Shown: one piece after another, positions 25,662-34,931 of the stretch | Position numbering within the stretch: position 1 is the first letter of the stretch | How the letters are laid out: each line of letters begins with the position of its first letter | Assembly (NCBI GenBank): GCA_004134985.1 | Contig: REGQ01000008.1 | Span: 152,046 to 216,045 of the forward strand | Length of the DNA: 64,000 nucleotides | From: Paenibacillaceae bacterium | GTDB lineage: Bacteria; Bacillota; Bacilli; Paenibacillales; Paenibacillaceae | Direction of reading: 5' to 3' | Position numbers and translations under genes: made by a program | Notes under the pieces: generated by a model | Told to the model about the DNA's origin: nothing | The model's input: only the letters and a program-made list of their open reading frames with translations | Database searches by the model: none

Positions 25662-25703
25662 TGCTTCTCGTGATGTTCTGAGCTATTCTTCTTCTATACG
25701 ATT

Positions 25704-26546
25704 TCATCTTTCACGGACCATGGCAATACCCGTACCAGAACCTGCGCCGCGCCAAGCAGACTGGCGGATTTCAGTTGCTGTCCTTCCTGTCGATTGCTTC
25801 ATCATACGCGAAAAATGCTGGGATGTCTTGAACCCGCAGCGATTTGTAATCTCCGTAATCGGCAATCCCGTGCTTGTCAGCAGTTCCAGCGCCCGCTCTA
25901 CCCGACAGGACCACAAATAGTTGATCGGCGTCGTGAACATATGCTGCTTGAACAAACGCAGCAAATGCTCCGGGGACAAGTTCACCTGTTCTGCAAGCCG
26001 GGTGAGCGTAATATCCTCCTGGTAGTGCTGGTCAATCCATGACAATACAGTATGCACCGCAGGATGTTTGCGCTGCTGCCCGAATAAATGCTTCACTTCC
26101 ATTGCATACAAATGCAGCGCAGTAAAGCCAAGACTCAGCATAAGCGCATCAACTGATGATGTGCGCTGCTTCGTCGTCATCAGCATATCAAACAACTGCT
26201 CCATCTCACTGGTGACTGGAATATACTCCTGCAGTTTATTCAGCTTTTCCCGAGCCTCCGGCGACAAGAACGTGATCCCGATTGAAATCCACCGGCAAGT
26301 GGTTTGTTCCGTTACCGAATACACAAACCGTTCTTCATGGCCCGGCTTCAACAAAACGATATGACCGGGCTCAACCTGAAGTTCCCGCCCATCAATGAAA
26401 ATACTCATTGTCCCCGCATCCAGCAGCATCAGTTGAATACATTCCTGAACACGCAGTTTCAATCGTCCGCCCGGGGGATATACAATGGAGCCAGCTACGA
26501 CCGTTTTCAGCGTTTCGAATGGAATTAACAATGGACTTGATACCAA
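25704..26546 (-). CDS. AraC-family transcriptional regulator with cupin-like sensor
   Basis: A 280-residue regulator. The N-terminal half (MSIFIDGRELQVEPGHIVLLKPGHE) has the beta-barrel sensor pattern. The C-terminal half has the two AraC HTH motifs: DITLTRLAEQVNLSPEHLLRL and, near residue 235, LPITEITNRCGFKTSQHFSR. Translation must start at TTG 26546, which lies seven bases after a perfect AGGAGG. The gene stands alone between the yezD leader and two response regulators; its ligand and targets are unknown. Confidence 0.88.
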   Translation of the reverse strand: MVSSPLLIPFETLKTVVAGSIVYPPGGRLKLRVQECIQLMLLDAGTMSIFIDGRELQVEPGHIVLLKPGHEERFVYSVTEQTTCRWISIGITFLSPEAREKLNKLQEYIPVTSEMEQLFDMLMTTKQRTSSVDALMLSLGFTALHLYAMEVKHLFGQQRKHPAVHTVLSWIDQHYQEDITLTRLAEQVNLSPEHLLRLFKQHMFTTPINYLWSCRVERALELLTSTGLPITEITNRCGFKTSQHFSRMMKQSTGRTATEIRQSAWRGAGSGTGIAMVRER

Positions 26547-26603
26547 TATCGCACCTCCTGAGTATGTGGAAACCGCTTATGATACATTACATAACCAGCG
26601 CTT

Positions 26604-27758
26604 CTATGTTTGCCAGACTGGCGCGTCATTCTTCCACTTCAAATACCAGGCATAAATGGCTTCACTGATATTCGAGTCCAGTTCACGTTCCAGGCGGGAA
26701 GCCAACAGCCAATACTGCTCCTCCACCCCTGCGCGATCCCCAATGGAATCATACAGCTTCATAGCCGTAAAATAACTTTCCTCATCGTAAGGAAAAAAAT
26801 GCTGAATCCGCTGGTTGATTTGCAGAGCTGCTTGCGGCATATTTTCTTTGGCATAAAACTCGCTCAATAGCGTGGCGTAATGCAGCCATAATCTGCGAAG
26901 CCGCTCACGCTCATATTCCGCCCATATATACTCGTATTCTCCCAAGTAATCGCCTTTGTACATTTTTAACGCCAATTCATAGTTGCCCGTGCATTGATGA
27001 TCAAGAGGACCAAGCTGCTTGATATAGGTTTCCCATTGCTCGCTATCTACCGATGCGTCGCCGATATGAAGCCGATAGCCCGTCTCCAAGTCCCCGCTAT
27101 GTATGGTAATCGTCCCCATACCATTATTCTTAAGGGTCTGCCTGATATGATAGATGGTCGTATACAATTGCTTGGCTGCTTTGGCGGCCTCGAATTCCGG
27201 CCACAACAGTTCAAAAATAATGTTGCGCTCCACAACGCGCTCCCTGTGATGAAGCAAGAAGGCAAACAGTTCCTGTGCCTTGCTCGTACGCCACTTGACC
27301 GGTTGATTCACTCTGTCGGAATGAAGGAAGCGGAGGTGATTGAAGCAGCTCACCATCAGATGTCCGGTCATACGCTTATTTGCGGCGAGGTCTTTCTTTT
27401 GGCGTCGGCTCAGCCGCTGAACAGCCTGCTTCAACCTCCCGGATACGATCGGCTTAACGAGATAATCCATCGCATACAACTCAAACGCCTGCACCGCATA
27501 CTGGTCATAGGCAGTTACAAAAACAATTTCTGTCTCAGGAACTGCAACTTGCAGCTGCTCCCCAAGCTTAAGCCCGTTTAATTCAGGCATATGAATATCT
27601 AGAAACACAACATCCGGCTGAAGCTGAACCGCACTCTCCAACACTTGGAGCGGATCGGAGTACATGCCAACTACCTGAACCTCCTCAACCTCTTGCTCCA
27701 AAATGTTCTTTAACAGAAGAAGCGACAGCCTTTCATCATCGACTAACATCGCTCTCAT
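26604..27758 (-). CDS. Response regulator with SARP-like BTAD domain (REC-wHTH-BTAD), copy B
   Basis: A 384-residue protein. The receiver domain (residues about 1-120) has MLVDDERLS, phospho-acceptor VFLDIHMPELNG and a conserved Lys in YLVKPI. A winged-helix region near 145-225 (SKAQELFAFLLHHRERVVER) and a bacterial transcriptional activation domain of TPR type (about 230-370) follow. This layout is common in Paenibacillus orphan regulators. It lies 352 bp from its paralog at 28111 on the same strand, and neither has a kinase next to it. Confidence 0.88.
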   Translation of the reverse strand: MRAMLVDDERLSLLLLKNILEQEVEEVQVVGMYSDPLQVLESAVQLQPDVVFLDIHMPELNGLKLGEQLQVAVPETEIVFVTAYDQYAVQAFELYAMDYLVKPIVSGRLKQAVQRLSRRQKKDLAANKRMTGHLMVSCFNHLRFLHSDRVNQPVKWRTSKAQELFAFLLHHRERVVERNIIFELLWPEFEAAKAAKQLYTTIYHIRQTLKNNGMGTITIHSGDLETGYRLHIGDASVDSEQWETYIKQLGPLDHQCTGNYELALKMYKGDYLGEYEYIWAEYERERLRRLWLHYATLLSEFYAKENMPQAALQINQRIQHFFPYDEESYFTAMKLYDSIGDRAGVEEQYWLLASRLERELDSNISEAIYAWYLKWKNDAPVWQT

Positions 27759-28110
27759 TGCTGCATCCCTGCTTTTCCTATCATTTCTTACCGGAATTAT
27801 TGATCATGATTCTTCGCAATTTAGTATACCAATAGGAGATGAACAAATCCTATACATCGGCTATGCCCCCGCAATAGGCTGATCGTATGAAAATCGAGCT
27901 TCTTAATGACTATTAATTAATAATCGTTGGGGGACTTCATACTGGCTTCAATGTCATGTTTTGACGAAGAAGAACTTTTCTTGTCGATAACCGAAAATTA
28001 GATGAAAAAGCACGCACACCTTCCGTTATTCATACGAGCTCTCGCCAATGACGAATGTTTAGCACGTATCGCGGAACTGGCGGCCGCCCAAGTTGCCTTG
28101 TCTCATCACG
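27759..28110. other. Intergenic region without recognised gene
   Basis: This AT-rich spacer separates the two REC-BTAD genes and presumably carries the promoter of the downstream one. A 12-bp palindrome TATTAATTAATA (27911-27922) is the only feature noted. Short open frames here lack ribosome binding sites. Confidence 0.5.
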
Positions 28111-29268
28111 TCATAACAGCATGTCAAGCGCTTTGCGTCGGGCAGAAGCAGAACTTCGCGTATACCAGGCAATTGTCTCGAATCCAGGCTCTGCATTGAA
28201 TTCCTGCTTCAACATTTGCTGCAACTGTCTGAACTGGCGCTCGACAGCAGCATAATCCTGTAGATGGTCATATATTTTCATTAATGAAAAATAGCTCTCT
28301 TCCTCAAATGGATCTCTACTTTGAATTTGGTGGTACATCATCAATGCTTTAATATCCATTCCGTGACGACTGTAAAACTCCCCGATATTCCGCGCATGAT
28401 GAAGCCAAATTGCTTTGAGACGCTGTCTTTCAGCTTCCGCCCATAAGTACGCTTCCTCAGCAAAGTAATTGCCCTTGTATTGATCCATTGCCTTCTGATG
28501 CTCCATCACATTTTTAAAGGATAATTCATCGAGTCTGTAAAGGGAGCGCTCCCATAACTCGGTATCCAACACCACATTATTTATATCCAGCATATACCCA
28601 TTGGCAAAATTCGTGATGACAAAATAGCCGTCCTCCATCATATTCGCCCACATTTTACGGATCCGGTATATACTGGTTTGCAAATTGGAGCTGCCTTTTT
28701 TCTCATCTACCTCCGGCCATAACAACTCCAGCAGTGTTGCATTGCTTACCCGCTGCCCGCGATGGTGAAGAAGATAGGCAAACAGCTCTTTTACTTTCCT
28801 GCTGCGCCATTTCAACACATCCGCTTCCTCTGCCGGCTGATGAACTTGCAGCATCTGCATGCAATGAACATGAATCAACGGGCGTGTGGACGGGCTCCCC
28901 GTTTTCAAGTGCACGTGGTTGCGAAGACGCTGTATCGTCCGATGCAACCGCTCTTTACTAAACGGCTTCAATATATAATCGATGACATCATTGTCAAAAG
29001 CTTCGATTCCATAGCGGGAATGACCGCTTACAAATACAATTTTCACGTCCGGGCAGGACGCAACCATATATTTAATGGCCTGCAGACCATCTATATCCGG
29101 CATTTGAATATCAAGAAAGACAACATCCGGCTGCAATGTATCCATCTGGCACACTGCTTCCTTCACACTGGTAAACATGCCGATTACTTCTATATCCTGA
29201 GATCCATTCAACATATTTTGCAAGCTAACTAAAGCAAGTTGTTCGTCATCCACAAGTATCGCTTTCAT
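28111..29268 (-). CDS. Response regulator with SARP-like BTAD domain (REC-wHTH-BTAD), copy A
   Basis: A 385-residue paralog of the 26604 gene with receiver motif ILVDDEQLA, phospho-acceptor VFLDIQMPDIDG, Lys in YILKPF, winged helix around RKVKELFAYLLHHRGQRV and a BTAD C-terminus. ATG 29268 aligns with the paralog start; the extra eight codons upstream are not conserved. Both proteins keep every receiver-active residue, so they are probably phosphorylated by an unlinked kinase. Confidence 0.88.
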   Translation of the reverse strand: MKAILVDDEQLALVSLQNMLNGSQDIEVIGMFTSVKEAVCQMDTLQPDVVFLDIQMPDIDGLQAIKYMVASCPDVKIVFVSGHSRYGIEAFDNDVIDYILKPFSKERLHRTIQRLRNHVHLKTGSPSTRPLIHVHCMQMLQVHQPAEEADVLKWRSRKVKELFAYLLHHRGQRVSNATLLELLWPEVDEKKGSSNLQTSIYRIRKMWANMMEDGYFVITNFANGYMLDINNVVLDTELWERSLYRLDELSFKNVMEHQKAMDQYKGNYFAEEAYLWAEAERQRLKAIWLHHARNIGEFYSRHGMDIKALMMYHQIQSRDPFEEESYFSLMKIYDHLQDYAAVERQFRQLQQMLKQEFNAEPGFETIAWYTRSSASARRKALDMLL

Positions 29269-29468
29269 AATGCTATCATCCTTTCGGCACACAAAACTGC
29301 AAACTTCCTTGATCGCATCACTATTCGTGAATCGTAATCATGGAATACTGTCCTCAGTAATCTTCCATCCCCTTTCATTACGGCAAAACGACTCGATTTG
29401 TACGCTGCTAACCTTTTTTCCAAAAAAGTCTGCCTGGGTGATCCAGGCAGACAGATGGGTACATTACA

Positions 29469-29866
29469 TTAGTTCGCAGACCATTGCTCTTCGCCGGATT
29501 CTCCTGTTATATAGGCATGATCCTGTGAAGCTTCGGCAATATTGTGGAATGCCCAGTGGACCAGAATATCGCTCCAGCGTGATGCGGAGACATTAACCAT
29601 TGGACCTCTGTTGAATAGGCAAAGGCACATCAGTGAAACTCGACAGCTTCTCCGGTGCCTCCTCAACTGCCCCGATTTTCACAAGCATAGCGGCAATTTC
29701 TGCGCGCGTAACGCTGCGATCAGGACGGAAGGTGCCGTCAACATAACCATCCACATATTTCTTATGGTAGCCGTTTGCTTCCTTATCTTCAATACGGAGA
29801 GAATGGAAAACGAGCCGAATTTGTTCGAGGGCTTGAATGATGGCATTGCCCAGGGCTCACTTGAAT
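29469..29866 (-). pseudogene. SLH-domain gene remnant
   Basis: On the minus strand one frame reads YHKKYVDGYVDGTFRPDRS then VTRAEIAAMLVKIGAVEE and SSFTDVPL, an unmistakable S-layer-homology repeat. The homology then continues in another frame as SASRWSDILVHWAFHNIAEA up to a stop at 29469. No start codon or ribosome binding site precedes it, and the frame is broken near 29610 and stopped upstream near 29862. It is a decayed 3' fragment of a surface-protein gene. Confidence 0.8.
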
Positions 29867-29976
29867 CCGTGTAACTGCGACGCCCGGGCAGTTCTTGATG
29901 CGAAAGACATATTTCGACAATATTATACATGAGACCACTGACCAAATAATGACCAAGCCGTTCTGGTCTTCCTATC

Positions 29977-30020
29977 AAAAAAAACGGTTGGATATCAGCT
30001 GTGACCTGATCCAACCGTTT
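29977..30020 (-). terminator. Terminator of the lipoprotein/kinase/regulator unit
   Basis: AAACGGTTGGAT (minus-strand sense) pairs with ATCCAACCGTTT around a 15-nt loop and is followed by T8. It lies 16 bp after the stop at 30036. Confidence 0.9.
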
Positions 30021-30035
30021 ATTCGTTCAATTTAT

Positions 30036-31268
30036 TTAAAATTGATAACTTACAATACTTTCAACATTGCCGCTCTGGTTCTCCTCGCTCCACGGGGTCA
30101 ATTTCACATAGAAGGATGCCGAATCATCGCTCCAGTGCGTCAGCAGCATGATCCCTGCGTAAAGCTGCGGATGACGCAAAATCGGACGGCTGTTTTCAAT
30201 CCGGTCCTCCTTCAACTCCGCCTGGAAAATATGATCTGCACCGCCTGCCTGTTCATAAATATGAAACAGCAGCTTGCTCTGATCCGGGGAAAGACTGTAG
30301 AATGGCGTGCGGGTCTCTGCCCCTGTTCCATTGCCGGCCACCAACAGGGACACTGTCTTGGTCACCGGGCTATAAACGAATATTCCCGGCTCTTTATCAT
30401 ACACCCCGTCAAACAACAACCTGCCATCTGCAAGCAGATCAAACTGCGCCAGCGAATCAGTCTTGGCATTGGGCAGCAGCAGCAGCGGTTCTGCTGATTG
30501 GCCATCCGCAGCGATTTTATAAATGCCGCGCGGTGTGTCTTCCCCTGAGATATCTAAATACAGGTAGCCGTCAACATATTTTGCAGGCCCATTCGAGAAA
30601 TTACTGACCGTAAAATGATCTTCCAACGGAATCGTCTGCACGTTCCCCGTATCGGTGTTAACGAGTTGAAGCACTGCTCCTGCTTGCTGAAACGAGACAT
30701 AGTTGCCTTCTGTGTCGGCGATCCCTCTCATTCCTCCCGAGTATTCCAGTAGTTTGGTCTGCTTCCCGGTAGCGATATCGAGCATATAGCTTGTTTCCCC
30801 CTGCTCGTACAGCGCCTTTTTGCCGTTTTGCGACACTTCAATAACTGGTATATCTAACAATTGCTCAGCCTCTTCTTTCCCCAGCGTTTCCATGTTTGCC
30901 CTATACAGGCCATGATCGCGATTAAACAGCAGCGTACCGTCTCCCTGCACCGAAAGCAAATTGCTGAACCTAATCGCTTCACTCAGGAGCGTTTGCTCCC
31001 CCTCCACCATCGGCAGTTCGGCGGCCTGAATGTCTGATTTCACATCGCTGCTGAGCACAAAACTACGGTCCTGTTGCGCAGCTGATCCAAGCGAGGAACA
31101 GCCAGCCAGCAGCAATCCGGCGATTGCTAGTCCGGCCCATCCGACATGACGGGCATGCCGTTTCCCGGCAACTCTCCTCATCCCTGATCCCGTGCTGGTT
31201 GTCATGATCGCGTTTGCTGTATTCATCTTGCTCATTCTCATTCTTCCTTTTTCGTCCATCTGCATCAT
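30036..31268 (-). CDS. Lipoprotein with beta-propeller-like repeats, function unknown
   Basis: A 410-residue exported protein with an unusually long N-terminus (about 40 residues) before the hydrophobic core and lipobox LLAGC near residue 57. The start ATG 31268 follows AAGGAGAGG, so the long leader seems real, though internal ATGs exist. The mature part has repeated short phrases such as DGTLLFNRDHGLYRAN, DIATGKQTKLLEYSGG and SLSPDQSKLLFHIYEQ, like TolB/WD-type propellers. It is downstream of the 33555-31340 regulator/kinase pair and may be an accessory sensor or target of it. Confidence 0.75.
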   Translation of the reverse strand: MMQMDEKGRMRMSKMNTANAIMTTSTGSGMRRVAGKRHARHVGWAGLAIAGLLLAGCSSLGSAAQQDRSFVLSSDVKSDIQAAELPMVEGEQTLLSEAIRFSNLLSVQGDGTLLFNRDHGLYRANMETLGKEEAEQLLDIPVIEVSQNGKKALYEQGETSYMLDIATGKQTKLLEYSGGMRGIADTEGNYVSFQQAGAVLQLVNTDTGNVQTIPLEDHFTVSNFSNGPAKYVDGYLYLDISGEDTPRGIYKIAADGQSAEPLLLLPNAKTDSLAQFDLLADGRLLFDGVYDKEPGIFVYSPVTKTVSLLVAGNGTGAETRTPFYSLSPDQSKLLFHIYEQAGGADHIFQAELKEDRIENSRPILRHPQLYAGIMLLTHWSDDSASFYVKLTPWSEENQSGNVESIVSYQF

Positions 31269-31339
31269 TTCCTCTCCTTATCATCTCCAGCCCAGTATAG
31301 CGAGAACTTATGTACAAACCTTCGCCACTTGTTGCCGAA

Positions 31340-32854
31340 TTATGTCCGAAGAGGCAGCATAATGGTGACAACGGTTGCCCCCGCAGCATGCTCGAACGAG
31401 ATGGTGCCCTGATGCCGTTCAATAATGGTTTTGCAAATCGCAAGGCCCAGTCCAGCGCTTCCCTCTTCCTTGATTTCCTCTGCCGCTTTACGGTAAAACG
31501 GCTCAAAGACGAGCGACCCATCCACGGAATGATCCGCCGCGGTGTCGTTCTTCACCCTAATCACCGCCTTGCCTGACTGCAGGCTCAGGCCAAGCTGGAT
31601 GGCGGTGCCCTCCTTGCCGTATTTAATCGCATTGTCGAGCAGGTTTACCCATACCTTGTGCAGTTCATTAACCTGGCCCTCAATGACCGCCGGCTCCGCT
31701 GTGCAGTGAATTCGCATATGATATTTTGCCGCCTTCATCTGCATATCTTCACTGGCAGCTTTCAGTACCTCGGACAACATAATTGGCGCTTTGTCTTCCT
31801 CCCGAGGACTCGTCTCCCTTCTGGACAGCGCAATTACCTCCACAACCATGCGATGCAGGCGCTGGCTTTCCAGTCGAATCTTGCCTGCTGCCTTACGCAG
31901 AAATGCAGGGTCGTTGAATTCGGGCTGCTCAATAATTTGAGCATAGCCTGAAATGGTCGTAAGCGGCGTTTTCAGTTCATGCGTGACATGATGAAAAAAC
32001 TGCCGCCTGCTCTGCTCCAGCTCGACTATTTTGCGTTTTTCAGCAGCAATGGTCGCCATCTGTTCTTCAATTTTCCCGCGCATCCGTTCAAAGCTATCGG
32101 CCAGTTCCTCCACCTCGTCGTTTGTGTTGACCGCCAGCTTGCCTGCCAGTTGTCCATCACCGAACTGCAGCAGCGCCTGTGACAATGCCGACAGCGGTCG
32201 GGTCATCCGCCGGGACAGATAGAAGGTGAACAAAAACACCAGAATGAACAGGAACACGGTAAACCAGGCCAAACTTTGCAGAACAGCTGCATTATGCACG
32301 TAGCGGTCCGTATAATCGCTGGTCAGCCGCAGCGCCCCGTAAAGCTGATTGTTAATATATAAAGGAAAGGTGAGAATAACATAGCTTTTTTTATCCACAT
32401 GAACAATCGTCACTGTCGATGCATTGTTGGCAGCGGCAGCCACATCTTGCTCCGCGGACTTCAGCAGCACCTCGGATTCCCGCTTTTCCAGCAAAATCAT
32501 CCCGCCGCCAGCGGTCCGCGCTTCCCCCCAGAACGCCCCGTCCCTCGTATAATAGGCGGCGTAATGCCCGCTGCTCAGCCCCAGACTGCGCAGCAGAACA
32601 TCAATATGCTCCGTCATATTTGAATCCAACAATGGATTGAGCAATGCGTATTGTTTTATATGATCATAGGAGAACATCTGCAGCTTTTTCATATCGGAGG
32701 CAATCGTTTTTTCCGTTTGATTTTGCAGGGAATGGGACATATACAAGTACAAACAGCAGGCCGACACAGCAAAAATCAACACAAAACCGATCGTAAATTT
32801 CCGATGGATGGTGCTGCGCTTGCCTATTGAAAACCTCCATATTTTATCTCTCAT
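31340..32854 (-). CDS. Sensor histidine kinase (HAMP-HisKA-HATPase)
   Basis: A 504-residue membrane kinase with segments near residues 22-42 and 195-215 framing an extracellular sensor. A HAMP linker follows, then HHVTHELKTPLTTISGYAQI with the phospho-His near residue 290 and an HATPase with LLDNAIKYG and GLGLAICKTIIE. It lies 11 bp downstream of the OmpR-type regulator and 71 bp upstream of the lipoprotein gene. The stimulus is unknown; a cell-envelope signal is plausible given the lipoprotein. Confidence 0.92.
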   Translation of the reverse strand: MRDKIWRFSIGKRSTIHRKFTIGFVLIFAVSACCLYLYMSHSLQNQTEKTIASDMKKLQMFSYDHIKQYALLNPLLDSNMTEHIDVLLRSLGLSSGHYAAYYTRDGAFWGEARTAGGGMILLEKRESEVLLKSAEQDVAAAANNASTVTIVHVDKKSYVILTFPLYINNQLYGALRLTSDYTDRYVHNAAVLQSLAWFTVFLFILVFLFTFYLSRRMTRPLSALSQALLQFGDGQLAGKLAVNTNDEVEELADSFERMRGKIEEQMATIAAEKRKIVELEQSRRQFFHHVTHELKTPLTTISGYAQIIEQPEFNDPAFLRKAAGKIRLESQRLHRMVVEVIALSRRETSPREEDKAPIMLSEVLKAASEDMQMKAAKYHMRIHCTAEPAVIEGQVNELHKVWVNLLDNAIKYGKEGTAIQLGLSLQSGKAVIRVKNDTAADHSVDGSLVFEPFYRKAAEEIKEEGSAGLGLAICKTIIERHQGTISFEHAAGATVVTIMLPLRT

Positions 32855-32865
32855 CCGCTGCTCTC

Positions 32866-33555
32866 CTATCCTTCACTGCGCTTGTAGCCCACGCCAAATA
32901 CCGTTTCAATCAAGCTGGCATCCAGCTTTTTACGAATTCGCTGCACATGAACATCCACGGTCCGCAAATCGCCGTCATAGTCCATTTCCCACACACGATC
33001 CAATATTTCCTCTCTCGAAAACACCCGGTTCGGGTTCTCCCAAAACAGCAGCAGCAGCTCAAATTCCTTCGGCTTCAGCTTCACCTCTTCCCCTGTCTTG
33101 TACACCGCATAAGCTTCAGGATCAAGCTCAATTCCGAGCGACAATCTGACTCGGCAGCTTGGCGCTTTGCTGCTCGCAACAGCCTTCTCCCTCCGCCGGA
33201 GCACCGCTTTGATCCGCGCGCTCACCTCGCGCAGCTCGAAGGGTTTCGTTATGTAGTCATCCGCCCCAAGCTCAAGCCCCAATATTTTATCTACCATCTC
33301 ATTGCGGGCGGTCAGCATGAGAATCGGCAGCGAATAGCGCGCCGAAATGTGTTTGCACAGCTCAAACCCGCTCGTATCCGGCAGCATGACATCGAGCAGC
33401 AGCGCATCCGGCTGGAATTGTTCGAGCAGTTGCAAGCCCTGCGCTCCTGTAGCCGCGCTTTTCACATGGTAGCCTTCGCCCCGCAGCGCATAGCATAATA
33501 TGTCTCTAATCGATTCCTCATCTTCAATCAGCAGCAGCTTCTGCTGGTCGCCCAC
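32866..33555 (-). CDS. OmpR-family response regulator
   Basis: A 229-residue regulator. I start it at GTG 33555, eight bases after AGGAGG, because the 14 codons upstream are not family-like. The receiver shows KLLLIEDEES, LLLDVMLPDTSG and KPFELREV. The winged-helix effector ends with TVDVHVQRIRKKLD and FGVGYKR. It is first in the operon with the kinase at 31340. Confidence 0.92.
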   Translation of the reverse strand: MGDQQKLLLIEDEESIRDILCYALRGEGYHVKSAATGAQGLQLLEQFQPDALLLDVMLPDTSGFELCKHISARYSLPILMLTARNEMVDKILGLELGADDYITKPFELREVSARIKAVLRRREKAVASSKAPSCRVRLSLGIELDPEAYAVYKTGEEVKLKPKEFELLLLFWENPNRVFSREEILDRVWEMDYDGDLRTVDVHVQRIRKKLDASLIETVFGVGYKRSEG

Positions 33556-33768
33556 CGGGTCGTCCTCCTCTAATTCACCTGCGGTAATAAACCGCACACA
33601 AAAATCGTCCTTTCATTATACTCCAAACCTGTTGCCAAAGTATGACGGCGAGCGGCCAGAGGTAAGCATTGCAATGCAGAGGCAGGCTGGGGCAGGCATA
33701 GCAAGCAACAATGCATGCGTGCGGAGAAAAAACGCTGTAAGCAATCGCGACCACTCTTAAAGCGCCAC

Positions 33769-33813
33769 AAAAAAGCTGTTCCACAAGGATCATACCTTGC
33801 GGAACAGCTTTTT
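33769..33813 (-). terminator. Terminator of the epimerase gene
   Basis: AAAAAAGCTGTTCC and GGAACAGCTTTTT pair around a loop that itself holds ACAAGG/CCTTG. It lies nine bases after the stop at 33822 and could work in both directions. Confidence 0.88.
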
Positions 33814-33821
33814 CCACTTGA

Positions 33822-34838
33822 CTATTGTTTTATTTTTAAGAGTGCATCATCTAACGCAGCCACAACGTTGTCGCACCACGCATCGAATTCCTGATCCTCG
33901 GTTTGCAGTTCCGGATGGGCGAGAATGTGTTGAACGGTTTGCCGAATACCCTGATCAAGACGCGTTGTGGCAACAAATTCGGGCACAAGCCTTTTCAGCT
34001 TGGCATTGTCAAACACAACCGTATTGGCCTTGTCCCCGAGCAGGCCGCCCCGGTAATCCTCGCTGCTGCTTGCATCGAGGAATGCTGATGAGACGTGGAC
34101 CGCGTTCAGCTTAACTCCCAGCGTATCAGCAATAATCTGATAGATTTGGTTCCAGGTGACCGACTCATCAGACGTAATATGCACGGATTCGCCGATCGCA
34201 TGAATATTGCCCATCAGACCGATAAAGCCTTTGGCAAAATCGCTATTATGCGTCATTGTCCATAGCGATGTACCGTCGCCGTGGATGATGACCGGTTTAT
34301 TCTCCAGCATACGCTTGGCGACTTGCCAGCTGCCCTTGCTGCCGTGCACACCGAGCGGAATCGAGCGCTCGTCGTAGGTATGGCTTGGCCTTACGATGGT
34401 AATCGGAAAACCATGGTCGCGATACTGTGTCATCAAGTACTCTTCACAAGCAATCTTGTTGCGGGAATATTCCCAATAGGGGTTGGATAAAGGCGTTCCC
34501 TCTGTAATTCGATAATCGGACAATGGTGTCTGGTAGGCAGAAGCAGAGCTGATAAACATAAATTGCTTGGTCTTGTCTTTAAACAAGCGATAGTCTCTTT
34601 CCAATTGTGCTGGCTGAAAAGCGATAAAGTCAGCGACAACGTCGAACGCCAAGTCTTCAATGAGTTTGGCTACCTGTTCTTCATCGTTGATATCCGCTTG
34701 AATAATATTTACACCGGGCGGCAACGCCTGATTTCTCGTCCCCCGATTCAATAGGTATAGCTCGCATCCCTTGTCCAATAACTGTCTGGTAATTGCCGAA
34801 CTGATCGTACCCGTTCCTCCAATAAATAGCGCTTTCAT
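33822..34838 (-). CDS. NAD-dependent epimerase/dehydratase family protein
   Basis: A 338-residue extended short-chain dehydrogenase. The cofactor motif is FIGGTGTISSAI at the start, FISSASAYQ forms the catalytic Ser strand, and YSRNKIACE carries the Tyr-x3-Lys pair. The GGTGxIS variant is typical of the atypical SDR branch near mRNA-binding CSP41/UDP-glucose-epimerase-like proteins. The start follows GGAGGTGG. The substrate is unknown; it is a single gene between the regulator pair and the siderophore cluster. Confidence 0.88.
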   Translation of the reverse strand: MKALFIGGTGTISSAITRQLLDKGCELYLLNRGTRNQALPPGVNIIQADINDEEQVAKLIEDLAFDVVADFIAFQPAQLERDYRLFKDKTKQFMFISSASAYQTPLSDYRITEGTPLSNPYWEYSRNKIACEEYLMTQYRDHGFPITIVRPSHTYDERSIPLGVHGSKGSWQVAKRMLENKPVIIHGDGTSLWTMTHNSDFAKGFIGLMGNIHAIGESVHITSDESVTWNQIYQIIADTLGVKLNAVHVSSAFLDASSSEDYRGGLLGDKANTVVFDNAKLKRLVPEFVATTRLDQGIRQTVQHILAHPELQTEDQEFDAWCDNVVAALDDALLKIKQ

Positions 34839-34931
34839 AACTCCACCTCCGCTAGTGTTAGGCCGTCTCTCCTATGATAGCATGCCTGTCAGAGGAAAAC
34901 AAAGCTTCGCTAGTACGGATAAATGTTGGAT

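Noticed and set aside
28002..28255. Short plus-strand frames near the end of the REC-BTAD gene
   Set aside because: They overlap the regulator's 3' end in antisense and lack ribosome binding sites.
32413..32640. Plus-strand frames opposite the sensor kinase
   Set aside because: They are antisense shadows of a gene with complete HAMP, HisKA and HATPase motifs.
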